DNA of 64,000 nt from Tulasnella sp. 424 (GCA_019633425.1 WSUB01000197.1:1-64000), one strand, 5' to 3'. Shown: positions 42,172 to 53,604, counted from the first letter of the stretch. Numbers and translations are program-made. Notes: a model not told the origin generated them from the sequence alone.

Positions 42172-45100
42172 TTATTCCTCCTCTTCATCCTCGTCTTCCT
42201 CTTGAATTGCTTGTTTGAAGGCTGGTCCACTCCGCACACCAGGTAGTTGTCGACGGCTTCTCTGTTGTGGTCCGCTCCCACTATCGGAGTACGACGAAGA
42301 TCCATCCGACTGGCCACCACCATGCTCCTCCTGGACTTCGGGTAGAGTGCTGTTGGCTGTGGGGCTCGTCCGCCCGTGGAGCCGACTGAGCTCTGAAGGT
42401 TTGTAGGTCGCGGGCCCAGTGGTTCTCCCTGCGCCGACTGCTCGCTGGTTTGTTCCACGACTTCTAGCCCCTACGAGCGGAGGAATCTCCATTTTCTTGA
42501 TGCTAGGGGAACCGGGAAGTGGGCCTGACGAAACCATGGTTGCGGATGTCGCGCCAATCATTAATGCAGGCGCAGAGAGGTGCTTCGTCGCTTTGTCACC
42601 AGACGCCGACAAGCTAACTTTCCTTTGGCCAAGTCCACCGAGGTACCCCTCCAGAGGTTCATCATCTTCTTCGTCTGTCCACTCGTCGTCATCGTCTGCT
42701 CCGTCCTTGCTGGCTCTGGCACCATTGCTGAATACATCTCGGATGCTTGGTCTAGAGGGATCAGCTGGAAGTTCTGGGGGGATTTGCATCGACCGCGAAG
42801 ACCATGCAGGAGGTTCATGGCCCCAAGACTTCTTCCAGCTCGACCTTCCACTGGCATACATGCCTGCACTAGGAGCTCCAAAGACCGACTTGTTTCGATG
42901 AGCGACCATCAAAGTCGTGAAGTCCCCACTTCTCCTCGACGACAACATCGGCGACCCGGTTCTCGGAATCGGGCCGAACAGTGAGAGGGAATTCTCCACG
43001 TCTGACATACCCTCGTGGTATGACCCAGGTCGGGATGATGCTCTTGAATGAACTGACGATGCTTGGGAGTCAGACCGTACATGATGAGGTCGTTTCTGCA
43101 GGGGTACTTGTTGGCGGATTACCCTCGTGCTTGACGAGCCAGACCCTGCCCTACGGTGATACTGCGCCGTTGGGACTCGGCTGGGAGTTTGGGTGCCATC
43201 ATTTGAGCTTGTCGACGATCCTTTCGAGTGACGTTTCCGACGGTTTCCACTGTTCATGGGTGTCATTGAGAACGAACGGACGGAGCTTGGCCGTGAAGAC
43301 ATATCTCCCCTCTCGCTCGTTGGTGTTCTGGTACCCAACGACCTCCTGCTAGCATCGCTCCGTTGCCTCGAGAGCATTGTGGCATTGTTGGAGTTGGAGG
43401 TAGTCAAGCCCAGGCCAGCGATAGGATTATTAATCGAGTTCACCGACGACCTCCTTGACCCAAGGCTGGAGGATCTCCTGGACGAGACCGATGGTCGTTT
43501 TGCCCTTGGGGTATTGACGTTAGGGGCCACTGGGTTCTTCCCTCTGCCTCTAATCGACGCAGCACGGGGACTCGAAATGTATGTGCCAGGGGGGTAATAC
43601 GACCCTGCAGCGACTCCAGCAGGAATCGTTGGCAACGTCTGAGGGCTTGCAGACTTCCGCTTCCTCTTATCCTCGTTGAACCAAGTCCTGAACGCGGCCA
43701 ACAAGCTTGCGCGATTCCGAATTTTGATCGTCCCATTCGCCGCAGCCTTCTGTGAAAGCGAGTTCCCCGGAGAGTTGGCAGGCGTCGGTGCGCTGTGGAG
43801 GCGACTGTAAGGGGGTATGGCCGCTGATGCACGCCACGGGGCTGGTGGAACGTCCGTTACTGCCCACGGGGAATCTGGCGTAATATCCGAGTGAACATTC
43901 GCTGTAACCATGGTCCGAATCTCCGATAGTGATCGACCACCTGTGGGGGTTGTATTTGGCACCTGGGTATTATTCTCTTTGTCGGTTCGAGGTGTAGGTG
44001 GTGACTTGGTTAATTTATGAGACACATGTGAGCCAGAGGACGTCGGACGTTCTTCGGTGGCGGTAGCGCTTGATCCTATGGTCGATGCCGTTCCGCTGAC
44101 CGCGCGCAATAGAGAACCCGTGGACGAGCCAGCTGTGGATGACCTCTCCCTCTCCTTTTCATCTTCCTTGACACCCTCAGCAGACTTTTTCCTTGTTAAC
44201 CCAGCGGCACTGAGCGCGGTTGTCGCGCGTTGCAACATGCTCACAGACGAAGCTCGTTGTTTCCCTTCTCGTTTGGTGTTTCCGTTGGCCCCCTTACTAG
44301 TTCGATCAGGAGATATAGGTGTACCGGTCCCCGATGACGGAGGTGATTGTAAATGGAGAGAAAGATTGAAAGGGAATGAGCCGCTGGTAGTAAGTGGAGG
44401 GGTCCTTCGGCCTGTCGGTGTGGACGTATCATGGGAGAGGTTGACGGGTGTGGGTGGAACAAAAGTGAGGTCTGGCGCCGTTGGAAGTCCGCCTAAGGCG
44501 AGACCCGATGCTGACGATCCAAGGGGCCCTTGACCGAGCATCAGCGGAACAGGAGGACGGCTCGTGGAAGTAGAGGGAGCTCCGTCCGGCAGAGCTGGAG
44601 TTGGCTTCGTCCTGAAGCCTGAAGGTCGTCTGGAATCGCCGGGCTCGGGCAACTCCTTCTCCTTGGGCTCCTTGTCCTTATCCTTCCGCCCTCTCGATTT
44701 ATCCCGAACAAGTTCGTCCTTGTCGTCCTTATCATTCTCCCTGGTCTTCTCTTTCTCCTTCTCCCTCTCCTTCCTGGAACCTTTCCTTTCTGCAGCGTTT
44801 GCACCACTTCGATCCTCCAATGCGGCGGCAGCCTTCTGCCTCTCAGCCTCTTTCCTCGCTTCCAACAACTGGTTCCTCTCGGCCTTCTTCTTCAGCATCC
44901 ACCAAAGTGCGCTCGCCGCATCACAGGCGTCTGTCAACACGGAATGTACAATCTGTCCGGTGTCAAATCCCATCAGGCTCAGTGTACTGAGAAGATTCCG
45001 CTCAAGGTCCGTCGAGAAAGCCAACGGTGCCTTGACGGTAATTTGTGCCGAGAAGTCGGGAAGTTTTGTGTTACCGAGAGGCGCGATAGGTGGAGGCGAT

Positions 45101-46941
45101 ACGGTGGGTGAACCGGGTGGCGAGTTGGTGAGGTTGGATGAAACCGAACGGCGTTTTGTGCGAACAGGAGTGCGAGTTGGGAAGGAGGAAGGCGGGAGGG
45201 AAGAAGAAGAACCACGGGACCTGACGAAGCGCTCTTGCTCTTGGGTAGAAGAGCGTGACAGCTCGGTGGGTTGATCCTCTTCCTCTAGGACAGTAGCAAT
45301 GATGGTTTGCGCATGAGAGTGTGAAGAATCCACGGGCGATATTTTGTGGTCGCTCGCCTGCTTTCGAATTGTCGATTGGCTTTCCATGCGATGTATCGAC
45401 ACTCCCGTTTCTCCGGTTCGACGTTCCTCGGGTACCTCTCTGCCACTTGGGTCCGAGGTTTCCTCTTCAACCGAGTTGGCAGTTCGGGCAAAGTCGTGGT
45501 CGCCGGCGCTGTCAGCGGGAGTGGGAGGAAGATCATTTCCTTCGGATGATTGGGATAAGGCAGAAGTAGCGGAATGGAAGGTGGCTTCTGAAGCGACTGA
45601 AGACGCTAATGGTTGCTCTTCTCGCTCGTCTCGCTGGGTATGTGCCGAACGTCCGCTGGTCGAAGTGGAGGAAGATTCAGGAATTGCAATGGGCTCAACC
45701 TTCTTCAGTGGAATGTCTTCTTTAGGAGGTGGTGGAGGTGGATGGTCAGATACGTCATCGGTGAGGTCGATGATATGCGGCTCGGAGGGGTTAAGCGGCG
45801 CAGAGTCGGGTTCTTCAAGGATGGGTCGGGAAAACCATGGATGCGCGAGAGTCTGCGAGACCGAGAGACGCTTCATTGGGTCTTTCTGAAGGAGGTTTCT
45901 TATGAGGTCACGGACGTCTGTGCAGGTAATGAGTCCAGGGTGTTATTTGGGACGTGCAAGGAATGTAACGCACCAGTGGATAACCATTCAGGATCTTCGT
46001 AATCACCCTGGATGATTTTGCTTCTCATCACATCTTCATCGTCGTCATCGAACGGTAAGGTCCCGACTAACAAGCAGTAAAGGATGACACCCAATGACCA
46101 GCAGTCCACCTCTGTCGACGTCATCGTGTAAGCCACCTCAGTTTCTAGAGAGAAAAGGGCCACAGCCACTAACCGGTTCCCGTATAGCGCTGACACAGCA
46201 GCATCTCCGGCGCAGCATATCCAGTGGTTCCACAGTAGGTCTCCAGGAATCGACCTTGCTCGAACTCTCTTGTGAAGCCAAAATCGCTCAGCTTCACATG
46301 ACATCGTTCATCGAGAAGCACGTTCTCGAGCTTGAGATCGCGGTGGACCACACCCTGACTGTGGACGTAATGCAGCGCTAAACATAGTTCGCCGAAAATC
46401 TGCCTTGTCTCGAGTTCCGAAAGTCGTCCTTTCTCAACGAGATAGTCGTAGAGTTCACCGCCGGAGCAGAGTTCGGTGATGAGCCATATGGAGGTTTCGG
46501 TAGCGATTACCTCATATAGCTGGGTGACATGTGGGTGATGGAGTCGGCGGTGATGGTGAATTTCCCGAGTTAAGGAAGCCGACATTGCTTTGGGAATCTG
46601 TTTGACGGCGACGCGTGTTGAGGTAAGTCGATGGGTGCCAATCCTGACTTTGCCATATGCGCCTGGGTTCCAAGTGTCGAGCAATCAGCGACCAAGTTTC
46701 GACATTCAGCGTGCCTCGGGCCAACCTTCGCCAATGACCTTGCCCAAGGTGTAGTTGCCTACAACTTTTATTTTCTCTGAGGCAAGCTCCTTCCCTAATT
46801 CTTGGTAGGCATTTGCGAGCTAGGTGGCGGGTTTCAGCTGATCGTGCCTCACTCAGGGGGTCCCTGCGAACCTACCTGAGCTCTTTGGTTTACAACCTGC
46901 GACTGAGACTGAGAATGAGTGTGGCCCGGGCGTCCACGCAT
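42172..46941 (-). CDS. Large CAMK-like Ser/Thr kinase with UBA-like segment, 5 exons
   Basis: The model is complement(42172..45917, 45974..46111, 46174..46662, 46726..46819, 46876..46941), about 1,510 aa. The kinase domain is near the N-terminus: GEGAYGKV (52-59), K74 in VAVK, HRDLKLEN (160-167), DFG (180-182), TYCGTTGYAAPE (195-206), and an HPWF end, as in CAMK/AMPK-related kinases (Kin4/Gin4/MARK branch). A segment at about 575-605 (LSLMGFDTGQIVHSVL, then AASALWWML) looks like a UBA domain, as AMPK-related kinases often have. The rest is about 900 residues of Ser/Pro/Thr/Arg-rich disordered sequence, including a KEREKEKEK-type charged block, and an acidic C-terminal tail rich in Glu/Asp. 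A role in polarity or cell-cycle control is plausible by family; no KA1 domain was recognised. Confidence 0.85.
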
Positions 46942-47346
46942 CGGGTTCTTGCTCGCGTTGGTTTGCTCGTCGTGGTCGTCGTCAAGATCGAAATTCGGGA
47001 TTTGTCGACTGTTTGCTCCTCTCACGTTGCACCGATTACCACCACCATCTGCCTGCCTTGCGCCACCCGTCTAGCTCATTAACGACCTGCTAGTCAAACC
47101 AACGCATCAATCACAACTCCTAAACTAAGCAGTTACTTTGACCGGTTCTTTTTATTTGTGGTTTTCTGTAAGTATCGTGTTGTGCGTCTGGGCGTTGGGA
47201 TGATTCCGACCCACTGCCCCTTGTCCAACAGAACCCCAAAGGTGCATTGTTCAACAAACCTCAACAGTCTTTCTTCTGAATTTATTTCAAACCTGGCGCT
47301 GTTTAGAGTCCCGCGTTTGCTCTCTCAACTTCGGTTTCAGACCGTG
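46942..47346. promoter_or_regulatory. Divergent promoter region kinase / FCP1-like gene
   Basis: 405 bp between the two ATGs. The FCP1-like frame stays open upstream to 47158, but its composition before 47347 is not protein-like and no domain is lost by starting at 47347. AT-rich TTCTTTTTATTTGTGG lies at about 47146-47161. Confidence 0.45.
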
Positions 47347-48723
47347 ATGAGTGCTGCAGCATCCAACGCACATCCGAAACGAACAGTCTCGGTTCTAGCA
47401 CGACAATCGTCGGAACCTGCGGAAGGAACGGCCTCCAACACAGGCTCGGCTGGAAACTCTGATGCACCGCCTTCTTCCCCTCCGCCACTGAAAAAACGAA
47501 GACGAAGGGATAAGACGCAGAAGCATGGGCCTTCAAGCTCGGGTGGAGATTCGTTGCAGGCAACACCTCCAAGCACTCGATTCGCGGCCCCAGCCAAGTG
47601 GGCTCTTGATTCGGAGAAAGAGCTGCCAAACAGAAGTCCCCGTCGTCCCCGAGAGGCTCCCAAGACCGACGAATTCACTCTCGGCAAACCAACCCAGGAG
47701 TACCTGGATAGAGTCAGCGTAGCATCGCAGCGTTCGGAGCCAAGCTCTCTTGTCTCGGAGTTTGCGAAAGCCAAGCTGCTTATTCTAGACTTGAACGGTA
47801 CGCTTCTCTATCGAAAGAAACTCTCCACTTCGTCCACCAAGAAACCGTATCCTCGACCATACATCCCCGCCTTCCTCTCTTGGATCTTCCATCCCGATAA
47901 TGCCTTGGAAACCATGATATGGAGTAGCGCCCAGCCGGAAAACGTGAAATGGATGGTCAAGGTCTGTTTCGGTGACGACAAATCGAAGTTGAAGGTTGTT
48001 TGGGCAAGAGATACTCTAGGGCTAAGCAAGGCCCATTATTGTAAAGATTATTTTCGACTTCATCCACTACTCCATAGGGATCTAATTGGTTTATTCTATT
48101 CTATTTTTGTAGATCAGAAAGTACAAACCGTAAAGAACCTCGACGTAATTTGGGAAAAGTTGCCGTATGCAGTCGAAAACACGCTGCTCATCGACGACTC
48201 GCCGCTCAAAGCACACATGCAGCCGTACAATCATATCGTCCTGAAAGAGTACAATCTTACGCTTTTCGACCGTCGGCACGACTCCACCGATGACACTCTT
48301 TTGGCGGTGATTGGAGTCCTCTCCGAAGCAATACGGCAAAGCAACGTTGCCAACTGGATTCGTGAAGGAGGCTTGATGAAACCGCCGCCTTCACGGACAG
48401 ACGCGGAGAAGGAAACAGAACGAGCGTCCCCCCAACTGTCTAGCCCGGAAGTTTCACCAGCCCGTAGCCGTTTTGCACCTTCCAGCCCGGTTTTGGCCGG
48501 CAATCCTGAGATTCTTTCTGACAGCCAGGCCGAGAACTTGGCCGCTATCGAAACGTTGTGGTTCCAAGACCAAACGATTGTAGCTGCTTGGGTGCAAGTT
48601 GGGAGAGCAGAGTTGGAACGACTGAACATAGCGGTCGATGTTGGAGCAATTGATGGGGAAAGCGCGGTTGGGAATGTGCTGGAGCCCGCGACAAGTAAGA
48701 TCTATTGTTCTCTTTCACTGTGA
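47347..48723 (+). CDS. FCP1/NIF-type HAD phosphatase-like protein, 2 exons
   Basis: The model is join(47347..48040, 48113..48723), 434 aa. The intron is 72 nt, a multiple of three and without a stop, so the unspliced frame also reads through. It is inferred from GTAAAG...TTTTTGTAG and because removal restores AHYYQKVQTVKNL, a continuous family segment. The N-terminus is Ser/Pro-rich with a basic KKRRRRDK cluster (49-56), perhaps a nuclear signal. The FCP homology domain has LLILDLNGTLLYR with D148 but N150 where catalytic FCP/SCP enzymes have a second Asp, then MIWSSAQP and LLIDDSPLKA. It may be a phosphatase of a DxN subclass or a pseudo-enzyme. A GTAAGA near the end (48694) leaves the last residues uncertain. 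Parent of the fragment at 53605-54148. Confidence 0.8.
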   Translation: MSAAASNAHPKRTVSVLARQSSEPAEGTASNTGSAGNSDAPPSSPPPLKKRRRRDKTQKHGPSSSGGDSLQATPPSTRFAAPAKWALDSEKELPNRSPRRPREAPKTDEFTLGKPTQEYLDRVSVASQRSEPSSLVSEFAKAKLLILDLNGTLLYRKKLSTSSTKKPYPRPYIPAFLSWIFHPDNALETMIWSSAQPENVKWMVKVCFGDDKSKLKVVWARDTLGLSKAHYCKDYFRLHPLLHRDLIGLFYSIFVDQKVQTVKNLDVIWEKLPYAVENTLLIDDSPLKAHMQPYNHIVLKEYNLTLFDRRHDSTDDTLLAVIGVLSEAIRQSNVANWIREGGLMKPPPSRTDAEKETERASPQLSSPEVSPARSRFAPSSPVLAGNPEILSDSQAENLAAIETLWFQDQTIVAAWVQVGRAELERLNIAVDVGAIDGESAVGNVLEPATSKIYCSLSL

Positions 48724-49061
48724 TATCGGCTGAGTCACTAGGTCTGATCCCCTCCTATTGTTCAGAGCTCACTTCGCAACCTCAAGTCCCCTTACCAAAT
48801 TAACTAAACTAACAAACCCACCATATGTTTGCTTATAAGAACCACTCTCACAAAGGCAAACCCCCGGAACGCAAGTCTACTTCCAGCAAAGATATTAGTT
48901 AATAGGAATAGATCAGAGTAACGAAGTACAGTGCAGCGTGAACCCGATGGAGTGCGAGGAAATGTCTGAGCTTGTGACTTCGGCACTTTATGGAGATTTA
49001 CAAATAGCCCAAAAAAGAGAGTTACGGCCTGTTCGGCCAAGGTAAATAAGCTAAAGCCGGC

Positions 49062-50946
49062 CTAAGTCGGTAGAGGGATTGACTGGGGGAATCTGAAGAC
49101 GTTGAATGGATCCCAAGTGGCTTTCAATTGCTGCAGGCGGTTCATATGGCCTCCAAAGTACAACGACTGCCATTGAGCCGCAGTTAACGTGGGGTCAACG
49201 TAATTCGGGTCTTAAGGGGAAGAATGATATCAGTGTTGATGTTTCTTTTGGAAGACGAGGCAAGATTTTTTTACAGGCAGCCCAAGGGTTCGGATCGAGA
49301 CTAGCGGCCAAGCCGTTCACGAAATCTATTCCGCTCTGACCAACCCATGGATTGTGGCCGTCATTGGACGAGTAGCCATAAAATTGGAAGTTGAGCACGG
49401 CCGAACGATGTGCGTAGGCTGTCGCGTCTTCAGGAATGTCTGAGACCGCACCGCCATACACTGAATCACCATCGTGTCAAGCAGTGTTGCAAGGTTGGAT
49501 AAAGTCAGGAGGTACGTACTGTCGATAAGGACCCACCACCACACTGGTGCGGAGCTGCCCTTCTGGGTCATGTAGTTGACCCAGTTCGTAATGGCGGCCT
49601 GACTGTATGCCGTGCTGGAGAATATCGACTGACGAAATCGGAGGAAAAGTCAGATTCTTTACGACCACAGGACTTGCACAGAAGAACTATTGGTTACCTT
49701 GGCGAAGAAGTTATCGTAGTCGTCCGGGCCAGTGGTGTTCAGCGGTCCCGTGAAGTCAGTCAATCCTCCATACCAATCGCGGCTGGCCGTCTTCAATGAC
49801 ATTCCTACGTTAGGAGGGAAGGAATTTTGCAACGGACTGATAGCGTTGTTGAAGTCTGACGCAGTGCCGTAGAAGGTTCCCGTGATTCCAATGTATACAT
49901 GACCGTTGCCGACTTGGACCCTCGTGACGGATTGGAGCTGCTTAGTTGGTTTCGCAGCCGCAAAGTTCATAAACGCCTGAAGGATCTGGATAGCTTGTGC
50001 GTTCGACAGCAACGGAGAGAAGGTGTACCAATAGTTGATTAGACTTGATGGGGCGGGAAGGGTGTTGAAGGTCCAGGCGGTCACAATACCGTAAGATGGG
50101 GCGGCGCCTCTAACAGCCTATATGGCATGGGATCAGGAATGCCTTGCAGCACTGCGCACGAGAAACTCACCCAAAAGAGATCGGAATTGGTCCGATTTGA
50201 AGCTGTCACAACGCTCCCATTCGCAGTAACAACCTCTGCGGCAACAACATGATCAAGCAGAAGGCCGGCCGTCCTACCGTAATAGCCGAAACCGCCATAA
50301 GAGGCATGCCCGCCTGTCCCGACCTAAAAATAAAGATAAGCGCTGGAGCCGCCGTTAATCTTACACAAATCAGAGACGCACGTAAGGACACGCTCCGTGG
50401 GGGAGCGCCCGTCGTCCGTTGTCCCAAATGTACTGAGCGAGATTACCAAGACGGTTTCCAGTCTGGGAGACGGCCAAGCCGGTGGACTGATTGACAGAAA
50501 TTGACTTCATGGACGAGAGGTCTACAACTAAGGCTCCATCTTGACCTCCCAAGCCGAAAGCTGCGTAGGAGTGTCCTCCCGAACGAGCGACCACTGGGGT
50601 TTTTGCTGCTGCTGCACACTTGACAATGAGCGCTACTTCATCTTTTGTCTTTCTGCAAGGGCGATCGAGAGATATGTCAGGCAAAGAGGAGGTCCGCACT
50701 CATTTCATCCGAGAGAACTTACGGATAGACTATTGCTGCTGGCTTGTACGAGAATCGTCTGTTGAACGCCATGGATGCATTTCCGTATCCTGAGCTGGAT
50801 GCCGTCATAGTCTGAACGCCCAGTTGTGCTATACAGGAGTTGAGAATGCGCGTTGACCCATCATCGCTGGCGGCTATCGCAAACCAAGTGAAGAGGATGT
50901 TCCAAATAACGCCGCGAGTGGCGGCCTCTAAGCATTTACGGAACAT
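49062..50946 (-). CDS. Secreted AA7-type FAD oxidase (copy 1), 7 exons
   Basis: The model is complement(49062..49210, 49275..49460, 49520..49628, 49698..50117, 50171..50323, 50382..50652, 50723..50946), 503 aa. The N-terminus (MFRKCLEAATRG, then a hydrophobic run ending AIAAS) is a likely signal peptide. FAD-binding PCMH motifs are present: ARSGGHSY with H102 and HGACPYVGTGGHASYGG with C163. The H102/C163 pair, 61 residues apart, matches the bicovalent flavin attachment of glucooligosaccharide and chito-oligosaccharide oxidases (AA7), which oxidise sugars and release H2O2. The C-terminus has the berberine-bridge signature (AAYPNYVDP, then YFGGHMNRL, then WDPFNVFRFPQSIP). Substrate unknown. 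Intact twin at 54466-56348. Confidence 0.92.
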
Positions 50947-51510
50947 GAGCACTGATGAAGGGTGGGGGGAGAGGATGTTGAGCGAAAAGAGCGTAGGGAC
51001 AAGGAAAGTGGTTATAAGAGAGTTTCGAATGAATGTGGTTATAAGATAGTTTCGACATGAACGTGGTAGATCGGTTAGATCATGAGTCTGAAGGCGCTAG
51101 AAAAAGATACGGGCGGTGTCCAAGGGAGGAGGTTCAAGCCGAAAATCCGGCATGGCTGATGCCACGGGGACAAATAACGCCACAGCCTGTGGAAACCCGA
51201 GGGCTTGGCGCTAGGCTCACGGATGTAAGCCCCTTAGCTCCGGCGCGAGCTCCTCCGCTGTGCTCCGCCTCCGTAGCGGGGCGCGTGAACCTAGCTTGGC
51301 ACACAAGGGACGAGCCAAGAGATCGGTTGGCTTGCTTGGGTCGCTTCCGAAGCCTGAGACACAATTTCGGAAGGCTAATCGGACCTATAAATACAGTAGG
51401 ATCGAGCTCACGACAGAGGTTAGTGACGGACTATGTATATATGGCATTTTGCACCGAATTGGCTTAGATACAAATGTTACCCTAGCAGTGACGCGATGCA
51501 TATATGCTCC
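50947..51510. promoter_or_regulatory. Upstream region of AA7 copy 1
   Basis: 564 bp between the oxidase ATG and the end of F-box copy 2. It contains an 86-bp MITE-like insertion (51210-51295) that is absent from the equivalent region of copy 2. CTATAAATAC at 51385-51394 reads as TATTTATAG on the oxidase strand. Confidence 0.5.
51210..51295. mobile_element. 86-bp MITE-like insertion
   Basis: The ends are imperfect inverted repeats (GCTAGGCTCACG at 51210-51221, and CGTGAACCTAGC at 51284-51295). It is flanked by a direct repeat TTGGC (51205-51209 and 51296-51300) that is present once at the corresponding empty site in the tandem copy (GGGCTTGGCAAGGG near 56570-56583). The interior is GC-rich and self-complementary in part (GGCGCGAGC, TAGCGGGGC). 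No coding capacity. The filled/empty pair makes a transposition event the simplest reading, although precise excision from the other copy is also possible. Confidence 0.78.
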
Positions 51511-53139
51511 TCACAGTGTTACTCTTCCCATCTCTCTTGATTCAGAGAGATGTTCCGGGCGTTCATTCAGAATCCGAGCGACTTCATCCCAGCCTTCAGG
51601 CTGGAGGTTTATAGGTTCTATTGGAGGCCACACCATTCTCCGAAAACTATTGGTGATTTTTAGATTCTTGGGGCATAATGATCCGAGATAATTCGCCACG
51701 GCCCTCTCGCTACCCATTGCGATCTTGCTAGACCGCCCGATATCCAGTGAGCGAAGACGTGTGAACCGTACATCCCCCCTCGCCTCCGGTAAGGGCACGT
51801 CTAGGCACCTCATGTCAATGTAGAGGTGTGTGAGACTGTGCCCCAGGTGCTGTGCCAACGCCGATAGGATGGAGATCGGTGCAACCGCATCGGAGGGCTC
51901 CAATGGCCATGCTTCAAGGACCAACCGCTCGAGGACCGGCCACCCTTTGCCCATCGCCTCTATTTGGTGTGCTTGTAATGGAGAAATGGGATTGGTAGAG
52001 CGGATGGTGAAGTCTCGCAGCGAATTCAATTTTAGAAGAGAGTTGAAGCTTGACATGCTGAACCCGGGGATCATGGAATCGAGGAGTCGCAGGGAAAGAT
52101 TCTCTAATCGGGGAAAAGATGTCCCTATGAGATCCGAGATTTTGATTATTTCAAACTCGGTTTCGCCAAGTTGGATTGATGTCTCCAGTGACCTGAGAGT
52201 GTGACCTGAAGCTCCAAGCCCTTCGATGATAGCCGCCGTGAGTGGGAAGTATAGCCCGGCGCTTTCTAGGCTTCGCTGAGCCGAAAGGAAGTGGACCATG
52301 TCCTCCTCGAGTCGTTGTGGCATCGATCCGCCGCCGCCGTATGTGAAGTGGAAGGTCTCCAGTCGGCATGGAATGGCCATCATTGTCCTCAGTAAAGCAC
52401 CACAGGCCACACTCTCCTGCTCGCTATCAAGCTGGGAAACCCAAAACATTGGCCAAGGGTGGATGCTAAGGTGTGTTGTGGATGGAGCAACCATGTACGT
52501 CAATGGGCTGACGAGGCTAGGTCGGAGTGATTCCCATGTGACCCGTCGAACTCGCGGGAGGAGGTAAACTTCTCCGGAATTTGGAAGCTTGGCAAGCGCA
52601 GACATTACAAACAGTATGGCCGCTTTTGCAATCGTGGACGGATATCCTCCCAGTGCCATGTTGTCGAAATGGGTCAAGGTCAGAATGCGACCTCTGAGAC
52701 GATCGAACCGATGAACGAGGTCGGGGTTCGGGATGGTATCGACAAAGACCTATTGGTGTAATGTTGTCGGTATTGCTGGCAATCAATGATGTCCCAATAA
52801 ATACTCACCCAACCTGGATTTTCTTGGTCTTCTGGGTCTTGTAGGAACGTCATTGGACCTAGGATGTTAAGCAAGTATAGGGCTGAGGGTATCGATTGCC
52901 ATAGGACGTCTGTTGCTAGCTCCTCCCATGCTTTGCAGACTAGCACGCAGCGGGATAGAGTCGCCTTCGCACTGGCGTTTGAATGAGAGTTCGGTTCATC
53001 TGCACCACCACGTTCAATGCTCCTGAAGACTTCGAGGAGAAGTTCGGGGATGAACAGTGCTTGATTTGCTATTTCAAGGGTCGTTCAGCTGCTTAACGGC
53101 TGCATACGCCGTTCTTGCATGAGAAACCCTACCTGACAT
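51511..53139 (-). CDS. F-box protein (copy 2), 3 exons
   Basis: The model is complement(51511..52749, 52809..53068, 53133..53139), 501 aa. The first coding exon is 7 nt (Met-Ser plus one base), and the F-box-like start is ALFIPELLLEVFRSIE then CVLVCKAWEELATDVLW. A Leu-rich C-terminal region follows, with helix-rich segments such as HLGHSLTHLYIDMRCL and an SSKIAMGSERAVANYLGSL piece that is also recognisable in F-box copy 1 (SSTIQNGHEQDVAMYLGSI). Probably an SCF adaptor. It is the tandem-duplicate twin of 56788-58411; both are open and closely similar, so neither is obviously decayed. Confidence 0.86.
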
Positions 53140-53315
53140 GAGCGCTTCAGTCGAAAGGGTGAGGCAGTGAATGCACCTGTGGTGGATTGCAGGCGCTTAC
53201 GATAATGGCCTCAGTCGCTTTCCCCCGAAGTCTGGTGACCTGTCACGCACGTCACATCGTAACGCCAAGTTTCTAGCGTGACGTCACCCTCGAGCTTCAT
53301 TGATCAGCGCGAATC
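53140..53315. promoter_or_regulatory. Divergent promoter F-box copy 2 / truncated PDX3
   Basis: 176 bp. TGACGTCA lies at 53279-53286, 29 bp before the PDX3 ATG. The equivalent site in the other copy is also kept while surrounding sequence has diverged by indels. Confidence 0.5.
53279..53286. promoter_or_regulatory. CRE-like TGACGTCA upstream of PDX3 fragment
   Basis: A perfect palindromic octamer within the shared TAGCGTGACGTCA, matched at 58546-58553. ATF/CREB-type bZIP factors bind this sequence in fungi; occupancy here is unknown. Confidence 0.45.
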
Positions 53316-53594
53316 ATGGACGCAGTTCCTGCAACATTACAAGCCAGTACACACGACCATGAACGGTTCCCCGAAACGCTCTCTCCATTGTCCGTATTGC
53401 CATCCCAAGTCGATCAGCTCCACCAATGGCTCAATCAGGCATTGAACAGCCCGCCCAAAGTTGCAGAGCCAAGAGGCATGTCAGTCGCAACCGTAACTGC
53501 CAATGAAGTCCCTTCTGTCAGAATTCTACGACTGGACGGCTTCGACGAGCGAGGTTTCTTGTTCTGTACAAGCTACGTATCTCGGAAATCTTAG
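53316..53594 (+). pseudogene. PDX3 5' fragment, truncated at duplication junction
   Basis: Encodes the first 92 residues of the pyridoxamine-phosphate oxidase (MDAVPATLQASTHDHERF through FCTSYVSRKS). A stop follows in the hybrid region, where CAG of the intact gene has become TAG at 53593-53595, and a few bases later the sequence switches to the FCP1-like gene at about 53600. It lacks most of the FMN site and all of the C-terminal half, so it cannot be active. Confidence 0.93.
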
Positions 53595-53604
53595 GAACTG
53601 GGAT

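Larger units (their letters stand above)
47882..53601. repeat. Tandem duplication, left unit
   Basis: Runs from inside the FCP1-like gene through AA7 oxidase 1 and F-box copy 2 into the first third of a PDX3 copy. It is collinear with 53602-58877. The right edge is the hybrid junction at about 53600. Confidence 0.9.

Noticed and set aside
42172..45876. Long plus-strand open frames opposite the large kinase gene (e.g. 44564-45274)
   Set aside because: They are antisense shadows of low-complexity Ser/Pro/Arg-rich coding sequence.
46145..46173. A 29-nt intron in the kinase gene that keeps the frame open
   Set aside because: Too short for a normal intron. Using the next acceptor gives a 62-nt intron and the canonical RYTGTEVDCWSLG junction.
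47158..47346. N-terminal extension of the FCP1-like protein
   Set aside because: The frame is open but composition is not protein-like and no domain is added. The ATG at 47347 is a better start.
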